A stretch of 64,000 bases of DNA from Fodinibacter sp963811825 (lineage in GTDB: Bacteria > Actinomycetota > Actinomycetes > Actinomycetales > Dermatophilaceae). Positions 29,816 to 39,525 of the stretch are shown here, piece after piece; within the stretch, counting starts at the first letter, position 1; each line of letters starts with the position of its first letter. Position numbers and translations under genes: made by a program. The notes beneath the pieces are model-generated. The model was not told the origin of the DNA, made no database searches, and was given only the letters and a program-made list of their open reading frames with translations. Where the stretch lies: positions 1-64,000 of the forward strand of contig CAWESS010000030.1 in assembly GCA_963811825.1 (NCBI GenBank), in the 5' to 3' direction.

Positions 29816-31444
29816 GTGAGCGTGCGCATCGCCATCGTGGGCGACCTCAACCCGTCCTACCCGAGCCACCGAGAGCTGGACGCCGCTCGCCCGCTGCTCG
29901 GCCCGGACGTCGAGACCGTCTGGATCGGCACGACCGACCCGCGCATCGACCACCTCGCCGAGATGGGCGTCGACGGCGTGTGGCTGGCCCCCGGGTCCCC
30001 CTACGCCGACGACGCGGCAGCGCTGCGGGTGATCCGCTGGGCGCGTGAGTACGGGATCCCGTTCCTCGGCACCTGCGGAGGGCTGCAGTACGCGGTCATC
30101 GAGTTCTCGCGCACGGTGCTCGGCTGGCCGGCGACGCACGCCGAGGTCGACGGCCCGGACGCCTCGAACGCCGTCGCGCAGCTGGCGTGCAGCCTCCAGG
30201 GCCAGGAACGCACCGTGACCCCCGTGCCCGGCACCCGGTTCGCGAACCTCGTCGGCGGGCAGCCGTTCGTCGGCACGCACTACTGCGACTACGGGCCCAC
30301 CGAGCAGACCCTGCACGCCCTGACCCGGCACGGCTGGGTCGTCGAGGCCACCGCACCCGACGCCCCGGTCGAGGTGCTCAGCCTGTGGAACCACCCGTTC
30401 TTCGTGCTCTCGCTCTTCCAGCCGCAGATCGGCGCCCTGGCGGGGAGGGCACCGCACCCACTGCTGTTCGCCTTCGTCGACGTCGCCCGCCAGCGGTCGC
30501 GGGAGCGCGAGTGGGCGGATGCCGTGAGCGCGCAGCAGAGCGCCCTCGCCGCGGCCGAGGCCGAGCCGCGCCCCTACGTGCACCAGATGCGCGGCCCGCG
30601 CCACCGCTGGTGGCGCCCGCTGCTCGCCGCCCTCGTCGGCACGCTCTCCTGGCTCCTGCTCCTCGCGGTCCTCACGGCGGGGTTCGGGGTGGCCGGGCTC
30701 ATCCCGGAGACCGTCGACGGTTTCGCCACCGACCCGTGGGCGTCCCTGTACGGCAACCTCGTCCTTGCTGCCCTCATCCCCGCGACCCTCCTCGCCCTGT
30801 GGGTGGGCCATCGGCGCAGCCCGTGGCGGGTGTTCTCGGTCGCCGGGCGCTTCCGGTGGGGCTGGGCGTTGGTCTGCATGGCCGTCGTGCTGCCCATCTG
30901 GGCGGTCTACCTCGCCGTCAGCTGGGTGGTCTTCGAGCAGGAGGTGCTGCCCCGGCCCGAGCAGTGGCTCGCCCTGATCGTCGTCTGCCTGCTCACCACA
31001 CCCCTGCAGGCCGTCGGCGAGGAGGTGGCGTTCCGCGGCGGGCTCGTGCAGAGCATCGGGTCCTGGTTCCGCTCACCCGTGGTCGCCCTCGTCGTGACCA
31101 CGGTGATCTCGACGGCGGCCTTCGCCCTGGCCCACGGGTCCCTCGACCCGTGGATCCTCATCGAGCTCGGGTCGCTCGCCGTCTTCGGCTGCTATCTCGC
31201 GTGGCGCACGGGTGGGCTCGAGGCCGTCATCGTCATCCACGTGGTCAACAACGTGCTGATCCTCAGTTCCGGGGCATTGCTCGGCGGGCTCGAGGAGTCC
31301 TACGTCGACGGCGCGAGCACCGGGTCGCCGGTCTCGGCCGTCATGAACCTCGTCGTGACCGGGGCGACGACCGCCGTGCTGCTGTGGCTGGCCCGGCGGC
31401 GCGGCATCGCCCCGGCGGGCTGGCTCACCCCGGCCCGCGGCTGA
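29816..31444 (+). CDS. Fusion: CTP-synthase-C-terminal-like class I amidotransferase domain + CPBP intramembrane protease domain
   Basis: 542 residues. Residues 1 to about 225 match the family named CTP synthase C-terminal region-related protein: RIAIVGDLNPSYPSHRELDA, a GTCGG nucleophile elbow with Cys87, and WNHPFF with His193. The Glu that follows this His in glutaminases (HPE) is Phe195, so normal glutamine hydrolysis is doubtful. A charged linker (226-265) leads to about eight membrane segments with the CPBP/CAAX-protease motifs EEVAFR (Glu402, Glu403, Arg407), FALAH (His440) and HVVNN (His475, Asn479), all intact. CPBP proteins are membrane metal-independent or Glu-based proteases used in prenyl-protein processing and bacteriocin immunity. 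GTG start at 29816 with AGGGTGG upstream. The 3' end overlaps the convergent meaB by 20 bases. Substrate unknown. Confidence 0.82.
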   Translation: MSVRIAIVGDLNPSYPSHRELDAARPLLGPDVETVWIGTTDPRIDHLAEMGVDGVWLAPGSPYADDAAALRVIRWAREYGIPFLGTCGGLQYAVIEFSRTVLGWPATHAEVDGPDASNAVAQLACSLQGQERTVTPVPGTRFANLVGGQPFVGTHYCDYGPTEQTLHALTRHGWVVEATAPDAPVEVLSLWNHPFFVLSLFQPQIGALAGRAPHPLLFAFVDVARQRSREREWADAVSAQQSALAAAEAEPRPYVHQMRGPRHRWWRPLLAALVGTLSWLLLLAVLTAGFGVAGLIPETVDGFATDPWASLYGNLVLAALIPATLLALWVGHRRSPWRVFSVAGRFRWGWALVCMAVVLPIWAVYLAVSWVVFEQEVLPRPEQWLALIVVCLLTTPLQAVGEEVAFRGGLVQSIGSWFRSPVVALVVTTVISTAAFALAHGSLDPWILIELGSLAVFGCYLAWRTGGLEAVIVIHVVNNVLILSSGALLGGLEESYVDGASTGSPVSAVMNLVVTGATTAVLLWLARRRGIAPAGWLTPARG

Positions 31445-32429
31445 GCGTCGCGACGAACTGCTCGAGGATGCGGGCGGCGCCGTCGACGGCGCTCAGCTCG
31501 CCGGCCCGCACCGCCGCCTCGATCGCCGCGCGCTCGCCGCGCGCTCCGGAGGTGTCGCGCACGGCATCCGAGAGGTGTGCGTCGACCATCGCCCACATCC
31601 AGTCCTGCTGCTGGCGCGCGCGGCGGACCTCGAGCGAACCCTCGGACTCCAGGTGGGCCCGGTGCTCGAGCACCGCCGCCCACACCTCGTCCAGCCCGGC
31701 CCCGGTCATCGCCGAGCAGGTCAGCACCGGAGGACGTCGCGCCGAGGCGCCCGGCATCATCAGCCGCATCGCCCCCGCGAGCTCACGCGCCGCCACCCTC
31801 GCCGCGGCCTCGCCGTCTCCGTCGGCCTTGTTCACGGCGATGACGTCAGCCAGTTCGAGGATGCCGCGCTTGATGCCCTGCAGCTGGTCACCCGCGCGCG
31901 CGAGCGTCAGCAGCAGGAACGTGTCGACCATCTCCGAGACGGCGATCTCGTTCTGCCCCACCCCGACCGTCTCCACGATGACGACGTCGTAGCCCGCGGC
32001 CTCGAGCACGAGCATCGACTCGCGCGTCGCGCGGGCCACTCCCCCGAGGTGCCGGCCGGACGGGCTCGGCCGCACGAACGCCCCCTCGCGTGAGGCAAAG
32101 GCAGCCATCCGAGTCCGGTCCCCGAGGATCGAGCCGCCGGTGCGGCGGCTCGACGGGTCGACGGCGACGACGGCGACCCGGTGGCCGCGGTCGAGCAGCC
32201 GGCATCCCATCGCGTCGATGAACGTCGACTTCCCGGCACCGGGCACCCCGCTGATGCCGACGCGCACCGCACCACCCGTGGATGCCGTGAGCTCTCGGAC
32301 CAGCGCACCCGCCTGTTCGCGGTGGTCGCCCCTGCTGGACTCCACGAGCGTGATCGCCCGCGCGATGTCCGCCCGCGACCCGGCGCGGACCGCCTCGGCG
32401 AGCGCGGCGACGTCGACTGGCTTCGGCAC
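31425..32429 (-). CDS. meaB: Methylmalonyl-CoA mutase-associated GTPase
   Basis: 334 residues, G3E-type P-loop GTPase. Walker A GVPGAGKSTF is at residues 61-70. MVVDPSSRRTGGSI-like switch (VDPSSRRTGGSILGDRTRM) and the base-recognition motif NKAD are present. MeaB loads and protects the cobalamin cofactor of methylmalonyl-CoA mutase. It follows mutB by 10 bp. The region after residue 270 forms the usual dimerisation arm. Overlaps the convergent fusion gene at its 3' end by 20 bases. Confidence 0.95.
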   Translation of the reverse strand: MPKPVDVAALAEAVRAGSRADIARAITLVESSRGDHREQAGALVRELTASTGGAVRVGISGVPGAGKSTFIDAMGCRLLDRGHRVAVVAVDPSSRRTGGSILGDRTRMAAFASREGAFVRPSPSGRHLGGVARATRESMLVLEAAGYDVVIVETVGVGQNEIAVSEMVDTFLLLTLARAGDQLQGIKRGILELADVIAVNKADGDGEAAARVAARELAGAMRLMMPGASARRPPVLTCSAMTGAGLDEVWAAVLEHRAHLESEGSLEVRRARQQQDWMWAMVDAHLSDAVRDTSGARGERAAIEAAVRAGELSAVDGAARILEQFVATLSRGPG

Positions 32430-32439
32430 GCGCCCGAGC

Positions 32440-34626
32440 CTAGGCGTCGGCGGACTCGGCAGCGGCGAGCCGCTGCCGCAGGTCGCCGATCAGCTCGATC
32501 GCCGCGGTGCTGATGACGGTGCCGGGCGGGTAGATCGCATCGGCCCCGGCGGCACGCAGTGCCTCGAAGTCCTGGGCGGGGATCACCCCGCCGACGACGA
32601 TCATGAGGTCCTCACGGCCCAGGGCGTCGAGCTCACTGCGCAGGGCCGGCACGAGCGTGAGGTGGCCGGCCGCGAGCGAGCTGACCCCGACGACGTGCAC
32701 GTCGGCCTCGACGGCCTGGCGGGCGACCTCGGCCGGGGTCTGGAACAGCGGGCCCACGTCGACGTCGAACCCGAGGTCGGCGAACGCCGTGGAGATGACC
32801 TTCTGCCCGCGGTCGTGGCCGTCCTGGCCCATCTTCGCGACGAGGATGCGGGGGCGCCGGCCCTGCTCGGCCTCGAACTCCTCGACCAGGCCCTGGGCGC
32901 GCAGGACGCTCTCGTCCTGACCTGCCTCGGCGCTGTACACGCCCCCGATCGTACGGATCTGCGCGGTGTACCGGCCGAAGACCTCCTCCATCGCCGCCGA
33001 CATCTCCCCGACGGTGGCCATGGCCCGCGCGGCATCGATCGCGAGGGCGAGCAGGTTCGTGGCGAGCGTTCCGTCGGAACCCGAGCGTGCGGCATCCGTC
33101 ATGCGCGTCAGCGCGGCCCTGGTGGCGGCCTCGTCGCGCTCGGCGCGCAGCCGCTCGAGCTTGGCGACCTGGCTGACGCGGACGGCGGCGTTGTCGACCC
33201 TGAGCACCTCGATCGGCTCGTCCTCGTCGACCGGGTACCGGTTGACGCCGATGACCGGCTGCTGCCCCGAGTCGATGCGCGCCTGGGTGCGGGCCGCCGC
33301 CTCCTCGATGCGCATCTTCGGGATGCCGGCCTCGATCGCCTTCGCCATGCCGCCCGCGGCCTCGACCTCCTCGATGTGCTGCCACGCCCGGCGGGCGAGG
33401 TCGTGGGTGAGCCGCTCGACGTAGGCCGATCCCGCCCAGGGGTCGATGACGCGCGTCGTGCCCGACTCCTGCTGGAGGACGAGCTGGGTGTTGCGGGCGA
33501 TGCGCGCCGAGAAGTCGGTCGGCAGCGCGATGGCCTCGTCGAGGGCGTTGGTGTGCAGGCTCTGGGTGTGTCCCTGGGTCGAGGCCATCGCCTCGACGCA
33601 CGTGCGCACGACGTTGTTGAACACGTCCTGCGCGGTGAGCGACCAGCCCGAGGTCTGGCTGTGGGTGCGAAGGGACAGCGACTTCGGGTTGCTCGCGCCC
33701 TGCTCGGTGACCAGGCGCGCCCAGAGCAGGCGCGCGGCCCGCATCTTGGCGACCTCCATGAAGAAGTTCATCCCGATGGCCCAGAAGAAGGACAACCGCG
33801 GGGCGAACGCGTCGACGTCGAGGCCGACGCCCTTGCCGGCGCGCAGGTACTCCACGCCGTCGGCGAGGGTGTACGCGAGCTCGAGGTCCTGCGTGGCCCC
33901 GGCCTCCTGCATGTGGTAGCCGGAGATCGAGATCGAGTTGAACCGCGGCATCTGCTGGCTCGTGAACGCGAAGATGTCGCTGATGATCCGCATCGACGGC
34001 TCGGGCGGGTAGATGTAGGTGTTGCGGACCATGAACTCCTTGAGGATGTCGTTCTGGATGGTCCCGGTGAGCTGGGCGGGGGCGACACCCTGCTCCTCCG
34101 CGGCGACGACGAACAGCGCGAGGATCGGGATGACCGCGCCGTTCATCGTCATCGACACCGACATCTGGTCGAGCGGGATGCGGTCGAACAGGGTGCGCAT
34201 GTCGTAGATCGAGTCGATCGCGACACCGGCCATGCCGACGTCGCCGGTCACCCGCGGGTGGTCGGAGTCGTAGCCGCGGTGGGTCGCGAGGTCGAACGCG
34301 ACCGACAACCCCTTCTGGCCGGCCGCGAGGTTGCGCCGGTAGAACGCGTTGGACTCCTCGGCGGTGGAGAAGCCGGCGTACTGGCGGATCGTCCACGGCT
34401 GGGTCGTGTACATCGTCGGGTAGGGCCCGCGCAGGTAGGGCGGGGCACCGGGCACGGTGTGCAGGAAGTCGAGCCCGTCGAGGTCCTCCTCGGTGTACAC
34501 GGGCTTGACGGGGATCTGCTCCGGCGTGAGCCACGGCTCCCCCGGCGAGCTCGCGGCCGCCGCGGGGTCGACGGCCGGGCGCCCGTCGCCGAGGTCGACG
34601 GAGGTGAAGTCGGGGACGGCGCTCAT
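32440..34626 (-). CDS. mutB: Methylmalonyl-CoA mutase, large (catalytic) subunit
   Basis: 728 residues, the same length as the Propionibacterium large subunit. The substrate-binding TIM barrel carries GPYPTMYTTQPWTIRQYAGF. The C-terminal B12 domain has KMGQDGHDRG with the cobalt-ligand His604. It interconverts succinyl-CoA and (R)-methylmalonyl-CoA, feeding propionate, odd-chain fatty acids and branched amino acids into the TCA cycle. The ATG overlaps the mutA stop (ATGA). Confidence 0.97.
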   Translation of the reverse strand: MSAVPDFTSVDLGDGRPAVDPAAAASSPGEPWLTPEQIPVKPVYTEEDLDGLDFLHTVPGAPPYLRGPYPTMYTTQPWTIRQYAGFSTAEESNAFYRRNLAAGQKGLSVAFDLATHRGYDSDHPRVTGDVGMAGVAIDSIYDMRTLFDRIPLDQMSVSMTMNGAVIPILALFVVAAEEQGVAPAQLTGTIQNDILKEFMVRNTYIYPPEPSMRIISDIFAFTSQQMPRFNSISISGYHMQEAGATQDLELAYTLADGVEYLRAGKGVGLDVDAFAPRLSFFWAIGMNFFMEVAKMRAARLLWARLVTEQGASNPKSLSLRTHSQTSGWSLTAQDVFNNVVRTCVEAMASTQGHTQSLHTNALDEAIALPTDFSARIARNTQLVLQQESGTTRVIDPWAGSAYVERLTHDLARRAWQHIEEVEAAGGMAKAIEAGIPKMRIEEAAARTQARIDSGQQPVIGVNRYPVDEDEPIEVLRVDNAAVRVSQVAKLERLRAERDEAATRAALTRMTDAARSGSDGTLATNLLALAIDAARAMATVGEMSAAMEEVFGRYTAQIRTIGGVYSAEAGQDESVLRAQGLVEEFEAEQGRRPRILVAKMGQDGHDRGQKVISTAFADLGFDVDVGPLFQTPAEVARQAVEADVHVVGVSSLAAGHLTLVPALRSELDALGREDLMIVVGGVIPAQDFEALRAAGADAIYPPGTVISTAAIELIGDLRQRLAAAESADA

Positions 34627-36464
34627 CGGGACCCTTCCGTCGTGGTGCCGTTGTCGGCGGGTTGGCCGACGGGGTCGAGCCGGTCGAGCAGGTCGGACAG
34701 GAACGCGACGACGTCGATGCCGTCGTGCACGTCGCCGTCGACCGCACCCGCTGCGTCGCCGAGCTCGCTCGCCCGGCCGGCGACGATCACGGTGCCCACC
34801 CCGGCCTCGCGCAGGGCGGCGATCGCGGCGGCGCCGTGCTCGGCATACCCGCTGCGGCTCGACGCGAGGATGGCGACGGGCGCCCCCTCCTCGACCGTGC
34901 CGATGCCACCCGCGGCGAGCAGGTTGGTGACGAAGGCCTGGCGGGCGCCGAAGTCACGACGCGTCCCGAGGGTGTGGACGATGACGGCGGGCCCACCGAG
35001 CGCTCGGGCGCGGTCACGCAGCGCCTCGTATGCCGTCGCGTCGCGTCTCGGGGCCAACGCACCTGCCGCGGTCGGCAGGTCGACGCGGGGCCTGCGGACC
35101 GGGGTGGTCTCGCCGACGAGCGGGTACATCGAGACCCCGGTGAGGGGGCGGGCGCGGGTGGCGAGGTCGCGCTCACGGTGCGCCACGGCATCCGAGACCC
35201 AGGAGGTGTACAGCCCGTCGGCCAGCGCGCGGACGGCGCCACCGTCGCGTTCGACCTCCTGGAAGCGGGCCCACACGGCCGCGGCGAGGTCGTCGGTGAG
35301 GGACTCGAGATACCAGGAGCCGCCTCCGGGGTCGGTGACCCGGCCGATGTTGGACTCGTCGGCGAGCAGGATCTGGGTGTTGCGCGCGAGCCTGCGGCCG
35401 AGGCGCTCGGGCAGACCGAGGACGGTGTCGAAGGGCAGCACGGTGATGGCGTCGGCCCCACCGAGGGAGGCACCGAAGGCCGCGAGGGTGCTGCGCAGGA
35501 CGTTGACCCACGGGTCCTCGCGGGTGAACATCCGCAGGCTCGTCACGGCATGGGTGCGAGCGCCGCGGCCGGCCTCGGGCACGCCGCACAGCTCGCCGAC
35601 CCGGGCCCAGACCCGGCGCAGGGCCCGCAGTGCGGCCGCGGTGAGGAACTGGTCCGCCGTCGCGCCGAGTCGGAACTCGACCTGCCCGAAAGCCGTGGCG
35701 AGCGGGATGCCGGCCGCCTCGAGGTGTCGCACGTAGGCCACCCCCGTGGCCACCGCCGCGGCCAGCGCGTCGACGTCGGTGGCGCCGGCGTCGTGGAGGA
35801 CGGTGGCGTCGACCGTGATGGCCCGCCAACCCGCCCGTGTCTGCGCTGCTCGCACGAGTTCGGCGAGCGGGCCGAGGTCGGGCGTCGTGCCGAGCCGGGC
35901 GGCTGCGGCGAGCGGGTCGAGGCCGAGGTTCCCGCCGGCGCTGGGTCGGTCGCCGACGTGGTCGAGCAGGGCCTGGGCGGCGTCGACCTGGTGGGTGTGC
36001 GAGGAGACCACCACCGGGGCGAGGTCCAGGCGCACCTCGGCGAGGGCCTCGGGGAGGTCGGCGACAGCAACCCCGTCGTCACCGACGTGCAGCCACACGG
36101 AGGTCACACCGTGCTCGAGGTCGTCGAGCACGGCCGCTCTCGTGACGCCGGCATCCGGGTCGTCGTGTCGCTGACGGACGTCCCAGGGCGCGGTGGCATC
36201 GCGCACCACGCGACCGCGCGTGAACGGCATCCGACCTGCGGTGCCGAGGGGTCGGTCCTCGTGGAGGTAGACGGCGTCGACGTCGAGACCGCCCTCGAGG
36301 TGGCGGCGCAGCGCCTGCTCGGCGGCGGCTCCGTCGAGGTGCGCGTCGGGTGCGCGGCCCTTGTTGAGGACGGCGGCGACGAGCTGCTGCCAGTCCTCGC
36401 GGGTGCGCTCGGGGAACCCGGCCGCGAGGTCGATGGTGCTCGGCACGGCGGACGCGTCCGACAT
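34623..36464 (-). CDS. mutA: Methylmalonyl-CoA mutase, small subunit
   Basis: 613 residues. Homologous to MutB along its length (barrel region WDVRQRHDDPD; barrel end region DPGGGSWYLESLTDDLA). The C-terminal domain reads RDFGARQAFVTNLLAAGGIG and lacks the DxHxxG cobalamin motif, as expected for the non-catalytic subunit of the heterodimer. First gene of mutA-mutB-meaB; 173 bp separate it from map upstream, a gap in which I see no strong terminator. Confidence 0.95.
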   Translation of the reverse strand: MSDASAVPSTIDLAAGFPERTREDWQQLVAAVLNKGRAPDAHLDGAAAEQALRRHLEGGLDVDAVYLHEDRPLGTAGRMPFTRGRVVRDATAPWDVRQRHDDPDAGVTRAAVLDDLEHGVTSVWLHVGDDGVAVADLPEALAEVRLDLAPVVVSSHTHQVDAAQALLDHVGDRPSAGGNLGLDPLAAAARLGTTPDLGPLAELVRAAQTRAGWRAITVDATVLHDAGATDVDALAAAVATGVAYVRHLEAAGIPLATAFGQVEFRLGATADQFLTAAALRALRRVWARVGELCGVPEAGRGARTHAVTSLRMFTREDPWVNVLRSTLAAFGASLGGADAITVLPFDTVLGLPERLGRRLARNTQILLADESNIGRVTDPGGGSWYLESLTDDLAAAVWARFQEVERDGGAVRALADGLYTSWVSDAVAHRERDLATRARPLTGVSMYPLVGETTPVRRPRVDLPTAAGALAPRRDATAYEALRDRARALGGPAVIVHTLGTRRDFGARQAFVTNLLAAGGIGTVEEGAPVAILASSRSGYAEHGAAAIAALREAGVGTVIVAGRASELGDAAGAVDGDVHDGIDVVAFLSDLLDRLDPVGQPADNGTTTEGSR

Positions 36465-36637
36465 CGTGCTCCCTTCCCGACGGTGGGCGGGGCCGCGTGG
36501 TGTGCCCCGTCAAGCCACCCTAACGGCGGCGCGGCGGGGGGTCACCGAGAGATCGGGCACACCGGCGGGCCCTGCGGTCGGCGGGTTCTGCGCGTCGCCG
36601 AACGGGTCGCCGTCGCGGCCAGGCGGGTCAGGCTGGC

Positions 36638-37492
36638 TCAGGCGGGGTCGATGGCGACGAACGGCGTGCCGATGGCGGCCAGCCGCTCCGCACCACCGTC
36701 GATGGCCGTCAGCACGCACAGGCCGGCCGACGTCGCGGCGACCGAGTGCTCCCAGTGCGCGGCCCGGGACCGGTCGCGCGTGACCACGGTCCACTGGTCG
36801 TCGAGCACGTAGTTGTCCTGGTCGCCCAGGGCCACCATCGGCTCGATGCAGATCGTCGTGCCCTCGACGACCTTGGGGCCCTTGCCCGAGACCCGGTAGT
36901 TGGGCACGTTGGGGTCCATGTGCATCGAGGTGCCGATGCCGTGGCCGACGTAGTCCTCGACGATGCCGTACTCCCAGCCGCGCTGCTCGCCCGACGTGGT
37001 GAGGCTGTCCTCGACGGCCGCACCGACGGCGTACAGGCTGTCGCCCACCCGCAGCGCCGCGATGCCGGCCCACAGGGACGTCTCCGTGTCGTCGATGAGG
37101 GCGAGGTCCCTGGGGCTGCCGGCGTCGCGGCCCCCGACGATGACGCTGATCGCTGCGTCACCGTTCCAGAGGCCGACCTGGGCACCGCAGTCGATGGAGA
37201 GCAGGTCGCCCTCGCGCAGCACCCGGGACCCCGGCATGCCGTGGACGATCTCGTCGTTGACGCTCGTGCAGAGGGTGTGGCGGTAGCCGGGCACCAGCTG
37301 GAAGTTGGGGATGCCGCCGTGGTCGCGGATGTGGGTCTCGGCGAGGGTGTCCAGCTCGAGGGTCGTCAGGCCGGGACGCACCGCGGCGGCCAGCAGCTCG
37401 AGCGTGCGGCCGACGAGCAGACCGGCGGTGCGCATGCCGGCAAGCTGCTCGGGGCTCTTGCCCTCGCAGCGGTCACGGTTGAAAAGACCCAT
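36638..37492 (-). CDS. map: Methionine aminopeptidase, type I
   Basis: 284 residues. Metal ligands Asp101, Asp112, His184, Glu217 and Glu249 and the substrate-site His84 (NDEIVHG) are all present. Removes the initiator Met from nascent proteins. Length is type Ia, without the SH3-binding zinc-finger extension. Third of the secY-adk-map set, 59 bp after adk. Confidence 0.96.
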   Translation of the reverse strand: MGLFNRDRCEGKSPEQLAGMRTAGLLVGRTLELLAAAVRPGLTTLELDTLAETHIRDHGGIPNFQLVPGYRHTLCTSVNDEIVHGMPGSRVLREGDLLSIDCGAQVGLWNGDAAISVIVGGRDAGSPRDLALIDDTETSLWAGIAALRVGDSLYAVGAAVEDSLTTSGEQRGWEYGIVEDYVGHGIGTSMHMDPNVPNYRVSGKGPKVVEGTTICIEPMVALGDQDNYVLDDQWTVVTRDRSRAAHWEHSVAATSAGLCVLTAIDGGAERLAAIGTPFVAIDPA

Positions 37493-37551
37493 GCTCGAAA
37501 CCCTACCCGCGCCCGGAGAGGTCCCCGTGCCACGCAGAATGAGTCGTCGCG

Positions 37552-38112
37552 TCAGGCGAGGGCTGAAAGGACTCGCTTGGTGACCTCGTCGACCTCGCCC
37601 AGGCCGTCGACCTCGATGAGGACGCCGCGCTCACGGAAGGTGTCCGACAGCGGCTTGGTCTCCCGGTGGTAGATGGCCATCCGCTCGCGGATGACCTCCT
37701 CGGTGTCATCTGCCCGACCCTCGACCTCGGCGCGCTTCAGGAGTCGCTGCACCACGGCATCCTCGTCGACGGTCAGCTCGAGCACGTGCTCGAGCGTGGC
37801 GCCCTGAGCCGCCAGCACCTCGTCGAGCGCCGTGACCTGGGGCAGCGTGCGGGGGTAGCCATCCAGGAGGAACCCGGCGGCGCAGTCGTCCTGGGCCAGC
37901 CGGTCCTGCACGATCGCGTTGGTCACGTCATCGCTGACGAAACCTCCCGACGCGAGGATCGCCTTGACCTGGAGCCCGAGCTCGGTCTCGTTCTTGATGT
38001 TGGCCCGGAAGATGTCACCGGTGGAGATCGCGGGGATGCCGTAGTGCTCGGCGATCCGGGCGGCCTGCGTGCCCTTGCCGGCACCGGGGGGACCGAGGAT
38101 GAGAAGGCGCAT
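37552..38112 (-). CDS. adk: Adenylate kinase (short-lid form)
   Basis: 186 residues. P-loop GPPGAGKGTQA at residues 7-17; DGYPRT motif near residue 83. The LID is short and has no Cys4 zinc site, as in most actinobacteria. Interconverts ATP + AMP and 2 ADP. Its ATG overlaps the secY stop (TGATG). Confidence 0.97.
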   Translation of the reverse strand: MRLLILGPPGAGKGTQAARIAEHYGIPAISTGDIFRANIKNETELGLQVKAILASGGFVSDDVTNAIVQDRLAQDDCAAGFLLDGYPRTLPQVTALDEVLAAQGATLEHVLELTVDEDAVVQRLLKRAEVEGRADDTEEVIRERMAIYHRETKPLSDTFRERGVLIEVDGLGEVDEVTKRVLSALA

Positions 38113-39425
38113 CAGCGGAGGAACCCTTCGTAGTGACGCTGCTGGAGCTGGGCCTCGATCTGCTTCACCGTCTCCAGACCGACGCCCACGATGATGAGGA
38201 TCGAGGTGCCGCCGAAGGGGAAGTTCTGGTTCGCGTCCACGAGGACCAGCGCGATGAGCGGGATGAGCGAGATGAGCGCGAGGTAGATCGCGCCGGGCAC
38301 GGTGATCCGGGTGAGGACGTAGCTGAGGTACTCGGCCGTGGGTCGCCCGGCGCGAATACCCGGGATGAAGCCGCCGTACTTCTTCATGTTGTCGGCGACC
38401 TCGGTCGGGTTGAACGTGATCGACACGTAGAAGAACGTGAAGAACAGGATGAGGGCGGTGTACAGCCCCATGTAGCTCGGCGAGCCACCGCTCACGAGGT
38501 TGGCGTTGATCCAGTCGACCCAGCCCGGGTTGTTACCGTCGGCGCTCTGGTTGAACTGCGCGAGGAGCATCGGCAACGACATCAGCGAGCTGGCGAAGAT
38601 GACCGGGATGACACCGGCCATGTTGACCTTGAGCGGGATGTACGTCGAGGTGCCGCCGTACACGCGGCGTCCCACCATCCGCTTGGCGTACTGGACGGGG
38701 ATGCGGCGCTGGCTCTGCTCCACGAAGACGACGAGCGCGATGACGACGAAGCCCATGAGGATGATGCCGAGGAAGACCGTCCAGCCGGAGCGCTGCTGGA
38801 TCGCCCACAGCGAGCTGGGGAACCCGGCGGCGATCGACGTGAAGATCAGCAGGGACATGCCGTTGCCGATGCCCTTGTCGGTGATGAGCTCACCGAGCCA
38901 CATGACCACGCCGGTACCGGCGGTCATCGTCAGCACCATGATGAGGATGGTCACGACCGAGTCGTTGCTGAGGATGTTGGTGCAGGCCGGGTTGTTGAAC
39001 AGGGACTGCGGGTTCTGCGCGAAGGTGATCAGCGTCGAGGACTGCAGCACCGCCAGCGCGATCGTGAGGTAACGCGTGTACTGCGTCATCTTCGCCTGAC
39101 CGGCCTGGCCCTCCTTCTTCAGGGCCTCGAACCGCGGGATGACCACCGTCAGCAGCTGCACGATGATGCTCGCGGTGATGTACGGCATGATCCCCAGCGC
39201 GAAGATCGAGAGCTGGAGCAGCGCGCCACCGCTGAACAGGTTGACCAACCCGAGCAGCCCGTTGGTGTTGTCGGCCCCGCTGATGCACTGCTGCACCAAC
39301 GGGTAGCTGACGCCGGGCGTCGGCACGTGGGCGCCGAGGCGGTAGATCGCGATGATCGACAGGGTGAACAGAATCTTCCTGCGCAGGTCCGGCGTCTTGA
39401 ACGCGCGGCCGAAAGCGGTGAGCAC
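38112..39425 (-). CDS. secY: Preprotein translocase subunit SecY
   Basis: 437 residues with ten predicted membrane segments. It starts MLTAFGRAFKTPDLRRKILF and contains the plug and pore helices (TGVVMWLGELITDKGIGNG near residue 170) and the cytoplasmic loop QSQRRIPVQYAKRMVGRRVY that contacts SecA and the ribosome. Central pore of Sec export. A 170-bp gap upstream to rplO contains the 58-bp palindrome. Confidence 0.97.
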   Translation of the reverse strand: MLTAFGRAFKTPDLRRKILFTLSIIAIYRLGAHVPTPGVSYPLVQQCISGADNTNGLLGLVNLFSGGALLQLSIFALGIMPYITASIIVQLLTVVIPRFEALKKEGQAGQAKMTQYTRYLTIALAVLQSSTLITFAQNPQSLFNNPACTNILSNDSVVTILIMVLTMTAGTGVVMWLGELITDKGIGNGMSLLIFTSIAAGFPSSLWAIQQRSGWTVFLGIILMGFVVIALVVFVEQSQRRIPVQYAKRMVGRRVYGGTSTYIPLKVNMAGVIPVIFASSLMSLPMLLAQFNQSADGNNPGWVDWINANLVSGGSPSYMGLYTALILFFTFFYVSITFNPTEVADNMKKYGGFIPGIRAGRPTAEYLSYVLTRITVPGAIYLALISLIPLIALVLVDANQNFPFGGTSILIIVGVGLETVKQIEAQLQQRHYEGFLR

Positions 39426-39525
39426 AGGTCCTCCAGAGGTGCGGCCGGGTGTGGTGGCCGCGTCGTCAACAATCCGTCACAAGATACCCGTCGAAGCCGG
39501 CAGAGCCGGAATCGAGGGCTAAACG

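Noticed and set aside
32140..35736. An open frame of about 1200 codons antisense to mutA-mutB
   Set aside because: High-GC codon bias leaves the antisense frame free of stops; composition is low-complexity and the sense strand encodes clear MutA and MutB.
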